Counted from the stretch's first letter, positions 44,967 to 54,176 are shown. The stretch is 63,397 nucleotides of DNA from Xanthobacter agilis (GCF_021730435.1 NZ_JABWGX010000027.1:1-63397); one strand, 5' to 3'. Numbers and translations: made by a program. The notes: generated by a model from the letters alone, not told the origin.

Positions 44967-45021
44967 GATACTGGCGCCATTGGCGTTCCGTTGCAAGTAT
45001 CGATGCGACGGCGCCAGTATC
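44967..45021. repeat. 12-base perfect inverted repeat upstream of csbD
   Basis: GATACTGGCGCC (44967-44978) and GGCGCCAGTATC (45010-45021) are perfect complements separated by 31 bases. It lies about 157 bases before the CsbD-type start. It could be a regulator site or an RNA hairpin. Confidence 0.55.
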
Positions 45022-45178
45022 CGATCGTGACGTCTTGGACGTTCCGGCGACGCGGACCACCTGTCCGCACCTTTGGCTCGTACCGCGAACGACCGGAAGC
45101 CACCCCCCATGCGCGCCTGACGCATTCGCGCCCAGCATCTTCGCTTCACGCGAAACTGCAGCAACGGAGACATCTGAC

Positions 45179-45349
45179 ATGAACAAGGATCGTATCGAAG
45201 GCGCTGCCAAGCAGGCCAAGGGCGCGGTCAAGGAGACCGTGGGCAAGGTTCTCGGCGACACCAAGCTCACGGCCGAGGGCAAGAGCGACAAGGTCGAGGG
45301 CAAGATTCAAAATGCCGTGGGCGGCATCAAGGACGCGCTCAAGGAGTAG
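45179..45349 (+). CDS. CsbD-family stress protein
   Basis: This 56-residue, highly charged helical protein has the CsbD pattern: MNKDRIEGAAKQAKGAVKE, then VGKVLGDTKLTAEGKSDKVEGKIQNAVG. CsbD proteins are among the most strongly induced general-stress products but have no known biochemical role. GGAG precedes the ATG. The longer frame starting at 44792 is not family-like. Confidence 0.93.
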   Translation: MNKDRIEGAAKQAKGAVKETVGKVLGDTKLTAEGKSDKVEGKIQNAVGGIKDALKE

Positions 45350-45433
45350 ACGGCTCAAGAAATGAACCTGCTCATTCAAGGCGGATAAGCCTGATGCCCC
45401 TCTGCGAAGTCGCTACAATAATAAGGACATGAA

Positions 45434-45823
45434 ATGATACGGTCGACACAGATTCTCGCAGGCGCCTTCATCCTCACTGCCGCCTTCAGCGCTCCCGCGT
45501 TTTCGCAGGGCGCGCCACAGACCCTGAGCCTCATGAAGGTGGATCCGGCATCGCTGGCCACCGGCTATCGCACCTCGAAGGTGGTTGGCAGCACAGTGCT
45601 CAATGAAGCCAACGAAAAGGTCGGAACCATCGACGATCTGATCGTCACGCCCAGCGACAAGGTGCCTTTTGCCGTGCTCTCGGTCGGCGGCTTCCTCGGC
45701 GTCGGCAACAAATATGTCGTGGTGCCGTTCAGCGCCCTTGAGGTGCGCGATAAGAAGATGGTGCTTCCGGGAGCGACGAAGGAGTCCCTGAAGAGCCTTC
45801 CGGAGTTCAGCTACGTCCATTGA
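45434..45823 (+). CDS. Periplasmic PRC-barrel protein
   Basis: This 129-residue precursor has a clean signal peptide (MIRSTQILAGAFILTAAFSA, cleavage after PAFSQ or nearby). A PRC-barrel domain follows (ATGYRTSKVVGSTVLNEANEKVGTIDDLIV ... FLGVGNKYVVVPFSAL). Such proteins are common in alphaproteobacterial stress regulons and are thought to sit in the periplasm; the ligand is unknown. It follows the csbD gene by 84 bases on the same strand. Confidence 0.88.
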   Translation: MIRSTQILAGAFILTAAFSAPAFSQGAPQTLSLMKVDPASLATGYRTSKVVGSTVLNEANEKVGTIDDLIVTPSDKVPFAVLSVGGFLGVGNKYVVVPFSALEVRDKKMVLPGATKESLKSLPEFSYVH

Positions 45824-46133
45824 CCCCTCCGCTTCGGAGCGGCCTGGGCGCTTGAAGCCGCAGGCCAGCCGGAGCGTTTCGGATGCGGCCCATGGGCGAC
45901 CCCAGTCTCATGGGGCGAGGCTGGCCTCATGACGTGAGGCCGCCGTCGTCCAGCAAAGCCCCGCGCCCCACTGCCGATGCGTCCTGGCCGGTCCGTATCC
46001 GGCACAATGGCGTTCTGCGGTGGGGTAAGCCCTTTGCCCCAAACTCAATCCCCTGAGTCGATCCTCTGGAACGCGGCCGCCGCCTGGCCCGCGCTCCACC
46101 GGACGACCACCGCACCGCCAGGTTTGGCCCACC

Positions 46134-49100
46134 TCAGGTGAACGGCTCCCCGGTTCCCTTCCAGGCGGCGGCGAGCGCCAGGCGGGCCAGGGCGGGCAGG
46201 GATTTCGCACCGGTCTTCCTCATGATCGCCGCGCGGTGATTCTCCACCGTGCGTTGGCTGATGCCGAGGTCGGCGGCGATGTTCTTGCTGGGATGCCCGG
46301 CCAGCACCAGGTCCAGGATCTGGCGCTGCCGGTCGGTCAGGGACGCCAGTTGTTCCGCTGCGGCCGCGTGCCAGACGGGCGGCGCATCCGCGTCGCGTGC
46401 CTGCTCCAACGCCCGCTCGACGCTGGCGATCAGCTCCCCGCGTCCGACCGGCTTTTCGATGAAGTCGAAGGCGCCGGCCTTCATCGCCTGAACCGCCATC
46501 CGCACGTCGCTGTTGCCCGTGATCATGATCGCGGGCAACCCATGGCCCGCATCGCGCATCCGTTGCAGCAGTTCGAGCCCCTTCATGCCGGGCAGGTAGG
46601 CATCGATGAGCAGGCAACCGTCGCGGCCCGGGCGATAGGCGGCGAGAAAGGCTTCGCAGCTGTCGTAGTCCTCGACGGTGCGGCCATCCTCCTCCAATAC
46701 GCCGCGCACGCTTTGCCGCACCTGGTCGTCATCGTCCACGATGAAGATGACCGGCGGGCGCGGGGGCGCGGGGTCCCCGGCCGCGGCGGGCGTGTGCTCG
46801 GCTACCGGCGGCGGCGGGCCGCGGAGCAGGTCCCCCACGACACGCGCCAGATCGCCCCCCTTCACCGGCTTATTGAGCTGCAGGCAGTCATGGGCCGCGA
46901 TGTCGCGCAAAGTGTCCATCGAGATATCGCCAGTCACGATCGCAACGGGAATCTGGCGCCGCAGCCGGGTCCGCAGCCGTTCCGCAGCTTCGAGGCCGGT
47001 CATGCCGTTGGGCAGGTTGTAGTCGGCGAGGATGAGGTCGGGCCGGATCGCGCCCCGCGCCACCATCTCCAGGGCGCCGGCGCCGTCCGCGGCGGCGGTC
47101 ACGACGTGTCCTTCACCGGTCAGAAGGAGATCGAGCAGGGCGCGCAGGTCGGGATCGTCCTCGATCACCAGGATCGCCGCCTTCCGTCCAACCTGCTCCT
47201 GGATCCGCCCCTCGGATGCGTGCTCAGCGGCCTGAGGCTCCGGAACACTGTGCGCACGCGCGACGTCGATGGAAAAAACCGAGCCGCGACCGGGCAGCGA
47301 GCGCACGTTCACGGGGTGATCGAGCAGGAGGCCGAGCCGCTGCACGATGGACAGGCCCAGCCCGAGGCCGAGGTTGCGTTCGCGGGCCGCATTGTGAAGC
47401 TGGTGGTATTCCTCGAATATCGCCTGGAGTTCGGTGGCGGGAATGCCGATCCCGGTGTCCCAGACCTCGATGCGCAGCCGCGACCCATGCCTGCGGCAGC
47501 CGACCAGCACGCGACCGCGCGGGGTATATTTCAGCGCGTTCGAGATGAGGTTTCGCAGCATCTGCTCCAGGAGGTGCGGATCGCTGTCCACGGACAGTCG
47601 ACACGGGATCACACGCAAGGTCAGCTTCCTGGCGCGCGCGTGATAGGTCAGTTCCTCCCTCATCCGGTCGAGCAGATCGTTGATCGGGAAACTGACCACG
47701 TCCGCATGGACGGTACCGGCCTCGATCTGGTTGATGTCGAGCAACGCGTTGAGCATCCCCGACATGGCGCTCACCGTCTCGTCGAGACGCTTCACCAGCC
47801 GCTCGGCCTTCTCCCCCTCCACCACCTTCGACAGGAGCCCCTGGAGCAGGACCAGCGACTGTAGCGGCTGGCGCAAATCGTGGCTCGCGGCGGCGAGGAA
47901 GCGCGACTTGGCGATGTTGGCCAGTTCCGCTTCGCGCCGTGCCGCCTCCAGCGCATCGCCCGCCCGCCGGCGCTCGGTGATGTCGACGAAGGTGATGACG
48001 ACGCCGTCGACGCCGTCGTCCCGGGTCCGATAGGGCAGGATGCGGCGGATGTACCACGCCCCGTTGCGCGCCTCGATCTCCCGCTCGCGCGGCGCGCGAA
48101 CCTCCAGAACCGCCCGGATGTCGGCCATCAGCGTCCCATCGTCGGCCAGCGAGCTGAGGTCCGACAGCGGCCGCCCCACATCGCTCGGGATGACGCTGAA
48201 GAGGGAGCGGGTGGCCGGGGTGAAGAAGCGGATCTTCAGCTCGGTATCGAGGAACAAGGTCGCCACGTCGGTGCTGTAAAGCACGTTCTGCAGATCGCTC
48301 GAGGTCGTGCGCTGCCGCTCCAGCGTTTCCTGAAGCTGGCCGTTCAGGGCCGTGAGCTCCTCGTTCAGGGACTGCAACTCCTCCTTGGAGGCCAGAAGCT
48401 CCTCGTTGGTGGACTGGAACTCCTCGTTGACCGACAGCGCCTCTTCGTTGACCGCCTTTTGCTCCTCGCTGGAAAGCTCCAGATTGCGGATGGCGCTCTC
48501 AAGCTCGGTGCGCATGGCCTCAAGCTCGCGCTCCAGCTCGGCCACACGGGGCAGATCCCGTTCCGGCGGCGGCCGGGCGGGCCGCCTCCGGCCGGTCGCC
48601 GGGGCTTCGAGAAAGCAGACCAGCAGCAGGTCCTCGCCCTCGCTCTCGACCGGGTGCACGGCGATGCTGAAGGCGACCGGCTTGCCGTCGCGGTGGACGC
48701 GGCCGCCGTCCACCGCCACCTGCGTCTTCTCCTGGCTGGCCCGCTGGATCGCGGCCCGGAGCTTGGTGCGCACGCCCTCCCGCGCCATGGAGAGCAGATC
48801 GTGGGCGGGCTGGCCCGGAGCCAGCCGCAGATAGGCATCGGTGGACCCCAGGTAATAGAGGCACTCATATTTGCGGTTGATCAGCACCGCCGCCGGCGCA
48901 TAATTCTCCAGGATCAGGCGCCGGCAGAGTTCGGCGAGCGCCGTCTGGCGGGATGGTGAAGGCAGCTGGGCCGGGCGCACGGAAAGGCTCTCGCTGTCCG
49001 AGGTGCCGATCGAGAAGTTCAGATCCCCCCGCCGGCGCTGCCCGGTGCGCCGGTAGAGCCGCGCGGGCTTGGAGACGATCTCGAACCTTGTATCGGCGCT

Positions 49101-50489
49101 GCCAACCTCTTCCGAGGTGCCGAGCAGGAGCAGACCACCCTCGAGCAGCGCAAAATGGAACAGTGAAATGATCTTGGCCTGCGCCTCGGGGCCCATATAG
49201 ATCAGGAGATTGCGGCACGAAATGACGTCCAGGCGCGAAAAGGGCGGGTCCGCCAGCACGTTCTGCACGGTGAACACCACCATGGCGCGCAGCTCGGGCG
49301 CGATCCGGAAGCCTTGCACGTCCTTCGAGAAGAAGCGTTCGAGCCGCTCGGGCGAGAGATCGTCTGCGATCGCCCGAGGATAGAAACCGTCCCGCGCCAG
49401 GGCGACCGCGTCGGGATCGATATCCGAGGCAAAGACCTGAAGGCGGATGCCGCGCCCCGCCGCCGCGAACGCCTCGGAGAACAGCATGGCCAGGGAATAG
49501 GCTTCCTCACCGGTGCTGCAGCCCGGCACCCAGACGCGCAGCGGGCGATCGAGGGGATGGGTGCGCACCAGATCGGGAATGACCTTCTCGGCGAGGAACT
49601 CGAACACCTTCGGATCACGGAAGAAGCTGGTGACGTTGATCAACAGGTCCTTGGCCAGAAGCTCAAGCTCGGCCGGGTTGTTCCGCAACAGCTCAAGATA
49701 CCGATCCATCTCGTCGATGCCAATCGACGCCAGCGCCATGCGCCGTTCGGTCCGGCGCTGCAGCGTGCCGGGCTTATAGAGGGTGAAGTCGAACGTCGTG
49801 CTGGCCCGCAGAAGATCGAGGATCTGCGCCAGAGCGCTGGTCATGGGCGGATCGGCCGGCGGCGCGCCGCGCGTCAGCAGCGCTTCGGGGATCTTCGCCA
49901 CCGGCAGCACAAGCTCCACGGCGCCGGCGGCGATCGCGTTGCGCGGCATGCCGTCGTAATCCGCCTCCTCCGGATCCTGGGCGATGGTGAGGCCGCCCTT
50001 GTCCTTCAGTGCTTTCAGGCCGAGGCTGCCGTCGGCGCCGGTGCCCGAGAGGATCACGCCGATGGCGCCGGCGCCGTATTCGGCCACCAGCGACTTCAAG
50101 AGGAAATCGAACGGGAGCCGCGCGCCGTGCGGCGCATCCGGCGCCGACAGGCGCAGGTGTCCGGCTTCGACCGACAGATAGAACCCGGGCGGGATGATAT
50201 AAAGATGATAGGGTGCGATCGGCATGCCATCGGCGGCCTGGCGCACCGTCATCGACGTGTGCGGCGCCAACAGGGCCGCCATCATGCTCTCATGGGTCGG
50301 ATCGAGATGCAGCACTAAAATGAGCGCCATCCCGTGATCGCGGGGAAGGGCCGCAAGCAGCCTTTTTGAGGCCTCCAGGCCGCCGGCCGAGGCCCCCACT
50401 CCGACGACCGGGACACCTTCGCCCGCCAGCGGATGCCTCCTCGATGGGGCCGCGACCGTGCGAACCGCGGGCGTGGGCAGCTGTGGCAT
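46134..50489 (-). CDS. CheB-CheR-PAS-histidine kinase-REC-REC-LuxR fusion protein
   Basis: This 1451-residue protein is a full signalling chain. The CheB methylesterase (about 25-205) has Ser34 in VGASAGG, His61 and Asp153 in SGTGADGS. The CheR methyltransferase (about 220-480) has the SAM loop GCSTGEEAYS. A coiled coil (about 645-735) and a PAS domain (about 735-845) follow. The kinase core has His870 in AAASHDLRQPLQSL and an ATPase domain with GLGLGLSIVQRLG. Receiver 1 has Asp1156, receiver 2 has Asp1296, and a LuxR-type helix-turn-helix (about 1383-1450) shows SKNIAADLGISQRTVENHRA. CheB-CheR-PAS kinases are known; here the second receiver plus LuxR is a FixJ-like regulator fused in cis. 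No membrane helix is seen, so sensing would be cytosolic. Confidence 0.92.
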   Translation of the reverse strand: MPQLPTPAVRTVAAPSRRHPLAGEGVPVVGVGASAGGLEASKRLLAALPRDHGMALILVLHLDPTHESMMAALLAPHTSMTVRQAADGMPIAPYHLYIIPPGFYLSVEAGHLRLSAPDAPHGARLPFDFLLKSLVAEYGAGAIGVILSGTGADGSLGLKALKDKGGLTIAQDPEEADYDGMPRNAIAAGAVELVLPVAKIPEALLTRGAPPADPPMTSALAQILDLLRASTTFDFTLYKPGTLQRRTERRMALASIGIDEMDRYLELLRNNPAELELLAKDLLINVTSFFRDPKVFEFLAEKVIPDLVRTHPLDRPLRVWVPGCSTGEEAYSLAMLFSEAFAAAGRGIRLQVFASDIDPDAVALARDGFYPRAIADDLSPERLERFFSKDVQGFRIAPELRAMVVFTVQNVLADPPFSRLDVISCRNLLIYMGPEAQAKIISLFHFALLEGGLLLLGTSEEVGSADTRFEIVSKPARLYRRTGQRRRGDLNFSIGTSDSESLSVRPAQLPSPSRQTALAELCRRLILENYAPAAVLINRKYECLYYLGSTDAYLRLAPGQPAHDLLSMAREGVRTKLRAAIQRASQEKTQVAVDGGRVHRDGKPVAFSIAVHPVESEGEDLLLVCFLEAPATGRRRPARPPPERDLPRVAELERELEAMRTELESAIRNLELSSEEQKAVNEEALSVNEEFQSTNEELLASKEELQSLNEELTALNGQLQETLERQRTTSSDLQNVLYSTDVATLFLDTELKIRFFTPATRSLFSVIPSDVGRPLSDLSSLADDGTLMADIRAVLEVRAPREREIEARNGAWYIRRILPYRTRDDGVDGVVITFVDITERRRAGDALEAARREAELANIAKSRFLAAASHDLRQPLQSLVLLQGLLSKVVEGEKAERLVKRLDETVSAMSGMLNALLDINQIEAGTVHADVVSFPINDLLDRMREELTYHARARKLTLRVIPCRLSVDSDPHLLEQMLRNLISNALKYTPRGRVLVGCRRHGSRLRIEVWDTGIGIPATELQAIFEEYHQLHNAARERNLGLGLGLSIVQRLGLLLDHPVNVRSLPGRGSVFSIDVARAHSVPEPQAAEHASEGRIQEQVGRKAAILVIEDDPDLRALLDLLLTGEGHVVTAAADGAGALEMVARGAIRPDLILADYNLPNGMTGLEAAERLRTRLRRQIPVAIVTGDISMDTLRDIAAHDCLQLNKPVKGGDLARVVGDLLRGPPPPVAEHTPAAAGDPAPPRPPVIFIVDDDDQVRQSVRGVLEEDGRTVEDYDSCEAFLAAYRPGRDGCLLIDAYLPGMKGLELLQRMRDAGHGLPAIMITGNSDVRMAVQAMKAGAFDFIEKPVGRGELIASVERALEQARDADAPPVWHAAAAEQLASLTDRQRQILDLVLAGHPSKNIAADLGISQRTVENHRAAIMRKTGAKSLPALARLALAAAWKGTGEPFT

Positions 50490-50731
50490 TCGCTCTCTTC
50501 CACCCCGATCACAGGAAACGCATGCGAGCGCCTCTCAGCTTATTCCGTTATCGTATAAATTGTATCGAAGAAATCTACACGGGATTCGTGATGCCGATCA
50601 AGCCGGTAGCGGCGCTTTGGCCGGGACGCGAGGGGCGCCACGGCACCACGACTTGCGCCGCGACACCACGCATCGGCACGATCAGACGCGCGATGGCGGC
50701 GGGACCGCGCGGACCCATCATTCAGGGATAG

Positions 50732-50917
50732 CTAGAAAAAGGATGGATAGCCCATCATGGGAAGAAGTCGAGATATGATGGCGCCCAGACAGACGAGAAC
50801 GACGAGCAGCTTGAGAAGATAGGCCAGCCGCGCATCCGGACAAAACTTATCTATGACCCAGAACAGGATTGCGCCAACGACGACAATGATCAAAATTCCA
50901 ATAACCAAGCTGATCAT
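50732..50917 (-). CDS. Small two-helix membrane protein (Thivi_2564-like, 61 aa)
   Basis: The product MISLVIGILIIVVVGAILFW followed by VIDKFCPDARLAYLLKLLVVLVCLGAII has two helices joined by a short polar loop. This matches small conserved membrane proteins found in stress-type clusters. GGCAGGAAAAACGCC precedes the ATG, a moderate ribosome binding site. The function is unknown. Confidence 0.75.
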   Translation of the reverse strand: MISLVIGILIIVVVGAILFWVIDKFCPDARLAYLLKLLVVLVCLGAIISRLLPMMGYPSFF

Positions 50918-50937
50918 GGCGTTTTTCCTGCCGGTTC

Positions 50938-50959
50938 TTTTACGCTTTCATGCGTAAAA
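50938..50959. repeat. Short AT-ended stem-loop between two small membrane-protein genes
   Basis: TTTTACGC and GCGTAAAA form an 8-base stem around TTTCAT, directly after the stop of the 55-aa gene and before the 61-aa gene. It may be a weak terminator or processing site on the minus strand. Confidence 0.4.
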
Positions 50960-50988
50960 TGCAGATTAAAACAGTATAATATGCGTGA

Positions 50989-51156
50989 TCATGTCTTGAT
51001 GACGCAGCCGATGGCGAGGATCGCGTAAGCAAGGAACACAAACCAGAAGCCATAGAGCGTGAAGAAGGGGATAAGCACGATATGGCCGAGAAGCGCGAGA
51101 GCGGCCAGGACTAGGGAGACGATGAAAACCGGTACTGAGGGTGCGTGCGGTGTCAT
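50989..51156 (-). CDS. Small two-helix membrane protein (55 aa)
   Basis: From the ATG at 51156 the product is MTPHAPSVPVFIVSLVLAAL followed by ALLGHIVLIPFFTLYGFWFVFLAYAILAIGCVIKT. It shows two hydrophobic helices and a short lysine-ended tail. The frame is open further upstream (to 51369), but that part is not protein-like. I recognise the type (small conserved hydrophobic proteins) but no function. It lies in line with the 61-aa gene. Confidence 0.65.
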   Translation of the reverse strand: MTPHAPSVPVFIVSLVLAALALLGHIVLIPFFTLYGFWFVFLAYAILAIGCVIKT

Positions 51157-51489
51157 GTCCGTCTCCCCTGTCCCCACGCCACCACGAACGAAGTGGTTGG
51201 CCACGCATTCGCCATTCATGAAAGTCAATTTTGAGCGTGAAGGAACCTGCCCGTGGGGTTTCCCCAGCCCAGGCATTGGGAAACACCTTCCTGCCCCCTG
51301 GTACCGAGCTTGAGCGAGCGGTTCCAGTTCTGCCCCTGCACGGATCAAGACCCGAGATATAGATATCACAATCCCGCGTTCCCCGCCATGCTGAAGCGCT
51401 CGCCCGCGAAGATCTCTCCCGCCGGTGGGCCGTCGGCGCGCCGGAGCGGGAAGGCCCCTGGGCCGAGGGCCGGCCGGCTGGCGCCGCCG
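51157..51489. other. Intergenic stretch without a supported feature
   Basis: I see no gene or RNA here. It separates the small membrane-protein genes from the decayed restriction genes. Confidence 0.4.
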
Positions 51490-52013
51490 TCATTCCTCGT
51501 CGGCGAAGAAGTCCTCGTCCAGGCGCTTGAACTCGACGGCGCGGGTGAGGCGGACGCCGACGTTGTGCTCGATCATCAGGTCGGCGAGCTGCTGGCCGTC
51601 GATGAGGATGACGCGCTGGGTGAGGTGGCGCACGAAATCCCGCGCCTGAGTGCTGAAGGCGGAGGTGGTGACGAACACGCCCTTGGTGGCGCCGAAGCCC
51701 ACCAGGCTGCCGACGAAGCCCTGCACGTCCGGCCGCCCCACCCCATTGCCCGGCGCATAGCGTTTGGCCTGGACATAGACGCGGTCGAGGCCCAGCCGGT
51801 CTTCGTTGATGACGCCATCAACCCCGCCGTCGCCGCTGCGGCCGAGCTGCCGGGCGGCGGCGGGGGCGGCGCGGTGCCGACCGCGTTTTCCCCGGCACTC
51901 TCGCCGGGGCCGCGATAGAAATCGCGGAAGACGGGATCGGTTTCCAGCAAGGTCACGTCGATGCGCGGCGGGGCGCGGGCGAGCAGCGCCCGCCCGGCCA
52001 CGCCCCGGCGCAT
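51490..52013 (-). pseudogene. mrr: Mrr-type restriction endonuclease remnant (frameshifted)
   Basis: The last 120 codons are an intact Mrr nuclease core: GRSGDGGVDGVINEDRL with the catalytic Asp, VYVQAKRYAPGNGVGRPDVQ with the Gln-x-Lys motif, and GVFVTTSAFSTQARDF. Upstream, a different frame reads GRALLARAPPRIDVTLLE and FRDFYRG, which looks like the end of an Mrr winged-helix N-domain. The sequence between them is missing and the frames do not join, so this is a deleted and frameshifted gene. Mrr enzymes cut modified DNA. Confidence 0.7.
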
Positions 52014-52076
52014 CCATCAGGCCGGCGCGGGGGTGAGCGTGCACGCGCAGCGGACCACGGCCGCGAGGCGGTCGAT

Positions 52077-52193
52077 CGGTTTCGATGCGGCGGACGATTT
52101 CGGATTGCGCTCCTGTCGTCGCAATAGGCGCAGGAAGCTCCTTGAGGTCGCGGAGGTTGATTTCTTGTTGGGCAACACCCTTCACATCGCCAA
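52077..52193 (-). pseudogene. hsdS: HsdS (type I restriction specificity subunit) C-terminal fragment
   Basis: The frame GDVKGVAQQEINLRDLKELP continuing to GAQSEIVRRIET matches the conserved end of the second target-recognition domain and start of the C-terminal coiled coil of HsdS (typical form: GVAQxxINLxDLKxLPxP...EIVRRIE). It then shifts to another frame (IDRLAAVVRC). Nothing of the rest of hsdS is present. It abuts the IS3 remnant on one side and the mrr remnant on the other. Confidence 0.65.
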
Positions 52194-52215
52194 GTCAGCT
52201 TGGTTCTGGTGTCGG

Positions 52216-52680
52216 CTACGCCGCCACATCGATGCCGTCGCCGACCCTGTGGGCCTCCTCCGGTGTCTTGCCGGCGCGGGCCGAGTTGGGCCTCGCGCCG
52301 TTATAGGTAGTGATCCACCGGCCGATCCCGGCCCACGCCTCGGAGCCAGTCTCGAAAGCCTTGAGGTAGGTGCACTCGTATTTCAGGGAGCGCCAGAGCG
52401 CTCGATGAACATATTGTCTCTACCAGCGGGCGAAGACCACGCAGGCCATGAGGCGCCGCACGCGCTTGCGTCCTACCGCGTGGCCCTGCCGGAGCCACAC
52501 CGTGGCCATCCCCTCGACCACCTGCTTCTTTCGGGCGTTAATCATGGTCTGGTGGACGCTATGCTTGGCGGCCAACTGCGCTACCGCCTGTTCCCCGCGG
52601 AGCGCCTCCAGGGCCACCTTCGCCTCGCAATCCGCGGAATGCCGCTTCCTTTTCCCCGGCGCTCGTCCGTCCCTCAGGCC
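52216..52680 (-). pseudogene. IS3-family element remnant (OrfA and OrfB pieces, internally deleted)
   Basis: From right to left on the minus strand come an OrfA N-terminus (KRKRHSADCEAKVALEAL, GEQAVAQLAAKHSVHQTMIN), a jump into OrfB (RQGHAVGRKRVRRLM), a stop, then NMFIER with a one-base loss. The OrfB C-terminus follows (LWRSLKYECTYLKAFETGSE, WITTYNGARPNSARAGKTPE). A full IS3 element is about 1.2-1.4 kb; here only about 0.47 kb is left. No matching terminal repeats were found. Confidence 0.8.
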
Positions 52681-52904
52681 GAACCGAGCTTAGCTCCCCG
52701 TCCAATTTTCGGGGACCACTCGCACCCGCGTGGGCTGAGGGAGCATCTATCCAACTGACAGCACGGCAAGCGACAGCCTGCCCCAGCCATGAGAAGCCAG
52801 ACGCCCATGAGCGCATCGGTTTGCTTTTGGTCAATGGGGAAGGAGCTCGCGGACCCATAGCGGGCGGCCCGGGTCCAATTATCAGCGTTATCACTCTTTA
52901 GGAG

Positions 52905-52980
<76 letters not shown>

Positions 52981-53154
52981 GTTCCGAGTTGCCCCGGAAG
53001 AGGTCGCCGATGTAACAAACCCCTCGGGGGCTGGCAAGCCTCTTCCCATGAAAAAATGCAGCCGCCTGGGGATAACTCGGCCGCGGCAGGGATCGGCGAG
53101 GCCCCGCCTCGCGCCCTCGTGCGGGGCTGGCGCACGCCGCGCCGCCACAGCGTG

Positions 53155-53919
53155 TCACAGGGACGAGACGAGGTGTCCACCGTCCACCACCAGGGCGCTT
53201 CCGGTCATGTATTGCGACGCCTCGGAACACAGGAACAGCAGCGGCCCCGCCAGATCCTCCGGCCGGCCCAGCCGCCGGCTCGGGATCCGGCGCACCAGCG
53301 CCTGCCCGGCCTCGGTGGCGAAGAAGGCGCGGTTGATGTCGGTCTCCACATAGCCGGGACACAGGGCGTTGGCGCGAATGCCGTAGCGCGCCCATTCCAG
53401 CGCCATGGAGCGGGTGAGCTGCACCAGGCCCGCCTTGGAGGCCGCATAGGCCGCCACCTGCCCCGCCACCCGATGCCCCAGGATGGACGCCACATTGACG
53501 ATGTTGCCGCCGCCGTCCTGCGCCATGCGCCGCGCCGCCGCCTGCGCGACCAGGAAGGCGCCCTTGAGATTGGTCTCGACCACCCGGTCCCACTCGGCTT
53601 CGCTCATGTCGAGAAGCGGCACGGTGGCCGTGACGCCGGCATTGTTGACCAGCACGTCCAGCCGCCCGAACCCCTCGGCCACCCGCGCCACCGCCGCCGC
53701 CACCGCGCCGGCGTCGGTCACGTCGAGCGCCACCGGCATGGCGCGGCCACCGGCCGCGGTGATCCGTTCGGCAAGCGCGGCGCAGGCCTCCACCTGGCGC
53801 GCGCCCAGGGCCACCCTGGCCCCCGCCGCCGCCAGCCGCTCGGCGAAGAAGGCACCAAGACCCTGCGATGCGCCGGTGACCAGCACCGCGCGATTCTCCA
53901 GCGAGACCTGAAACCCCAT
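53155..53919 (-). CDS. Short-chain dehydrogenase/reductase
   Basis: This 254-residue classical SDR has the cofactor motif VTGASQGLG, NNAG, the catalytic Ser in NVASILG and Tyr-x3-Lys in AAYAASKAGL. RQVEACAALAERI after the second strand suggests NADP or NAD ambiguity. The substrate is unknown; it resembles gluconate 5-dehydrogenase/FabG-like enzymes. GGGAGG precedes the ATG. A palindrome (CGAGCGCTCG) lies about 80 bases upstream. Confidence 0.9.
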   Translation of the reverse strand: MGFQVSLENRAVLVTGASQGLGAFFAERLAAAGARVALGARQVEACAALAERITAAGGRAMPVALDVTDAGAVAAAVARVAEGFGRLDVLVNNAGVTATVPLLDMSEAEWDRVVETNLKGAFLVAQAAARRMAQDGGGNIVNVASILGHRVAGQVAAYAASKAGLVQLTRSMALEWARYGIRANALCPGYVETDINRAFFATEAGQALVRRIPSRRLGRPEDLAGPLLFLCSEASQYMTGSALVVDGGHLVSSL

Positions 53920-53997
53920 GGGTGCCTCCCCCGCGCCGGCGGCGCCTTGCGTTTCCACGGCGCCCGTTGGCGCGCCGCTCGCCAACCATTTTTTGAG

Positions 53998-54007
53998 CGA
54001 GCGCTCG
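53998..54007. promoter_or_regulatory. Perfect palindrome upstream of the SDR gene
   Basis: CGAGCGCTCG, flanked by GAG and TTTT, lies in the 350-base gap between the SDR gene and the divergent fabI. Palindromes of this composition are typical of TetR-family operators. No regulator gene is next to it. Confidence 0.35.
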
Positions 54008-54161
54008 TTTTATTAGGTGAGCACCGCCGGCGGAGCAAGCTTTGCATGGCGCTTTTCGCGGCCCGCAACACGACCGCGCCGGGAACCATATTTCCCGGAG
54101 GCCGCGCCGCTCTTCTTCACGGCCGAAGCCGAGGCGGGCGGCATCGAAGCTTTCCGTAAAT

Positions 54162-54176
54162 TTGTGCTAAGCACAA
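54162..54176. promoter_or_regulatory. Inverted repeat upstream of fabI
   Basis: TTGTGCT-A-AGCACAA is a perfect 7+1+7 inverted repeat about 95 bases before the fabI start, in an AT-richer patch. It is a candidate operator or promoter element for the fabI-to-CoA-transferase run. Confidence 0.45.

Noticed and set aside
44692-45303. A 203-codon minus-strand frame opposite csbD
   Set aside because: It overlaps the csbD gene antisense, lacks a ribosome binding site and reads as low-complexity Arg/Ser sequence.
46134-50489. Splitting the 1451-residue protein into separate kinase and FixJ-like genes
   Set aside because: The frame is continuous, and no ribosome binding site with a suitable start was seen between receiver 1 and receiver 2.
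51490-52904. A direct repeat of the tRNA-Lys 3' end (attachment site) in the debris
   Set aside because: I looked for the acceptor/T-arm sequence to the left of the tRNA and found no copy in this window.
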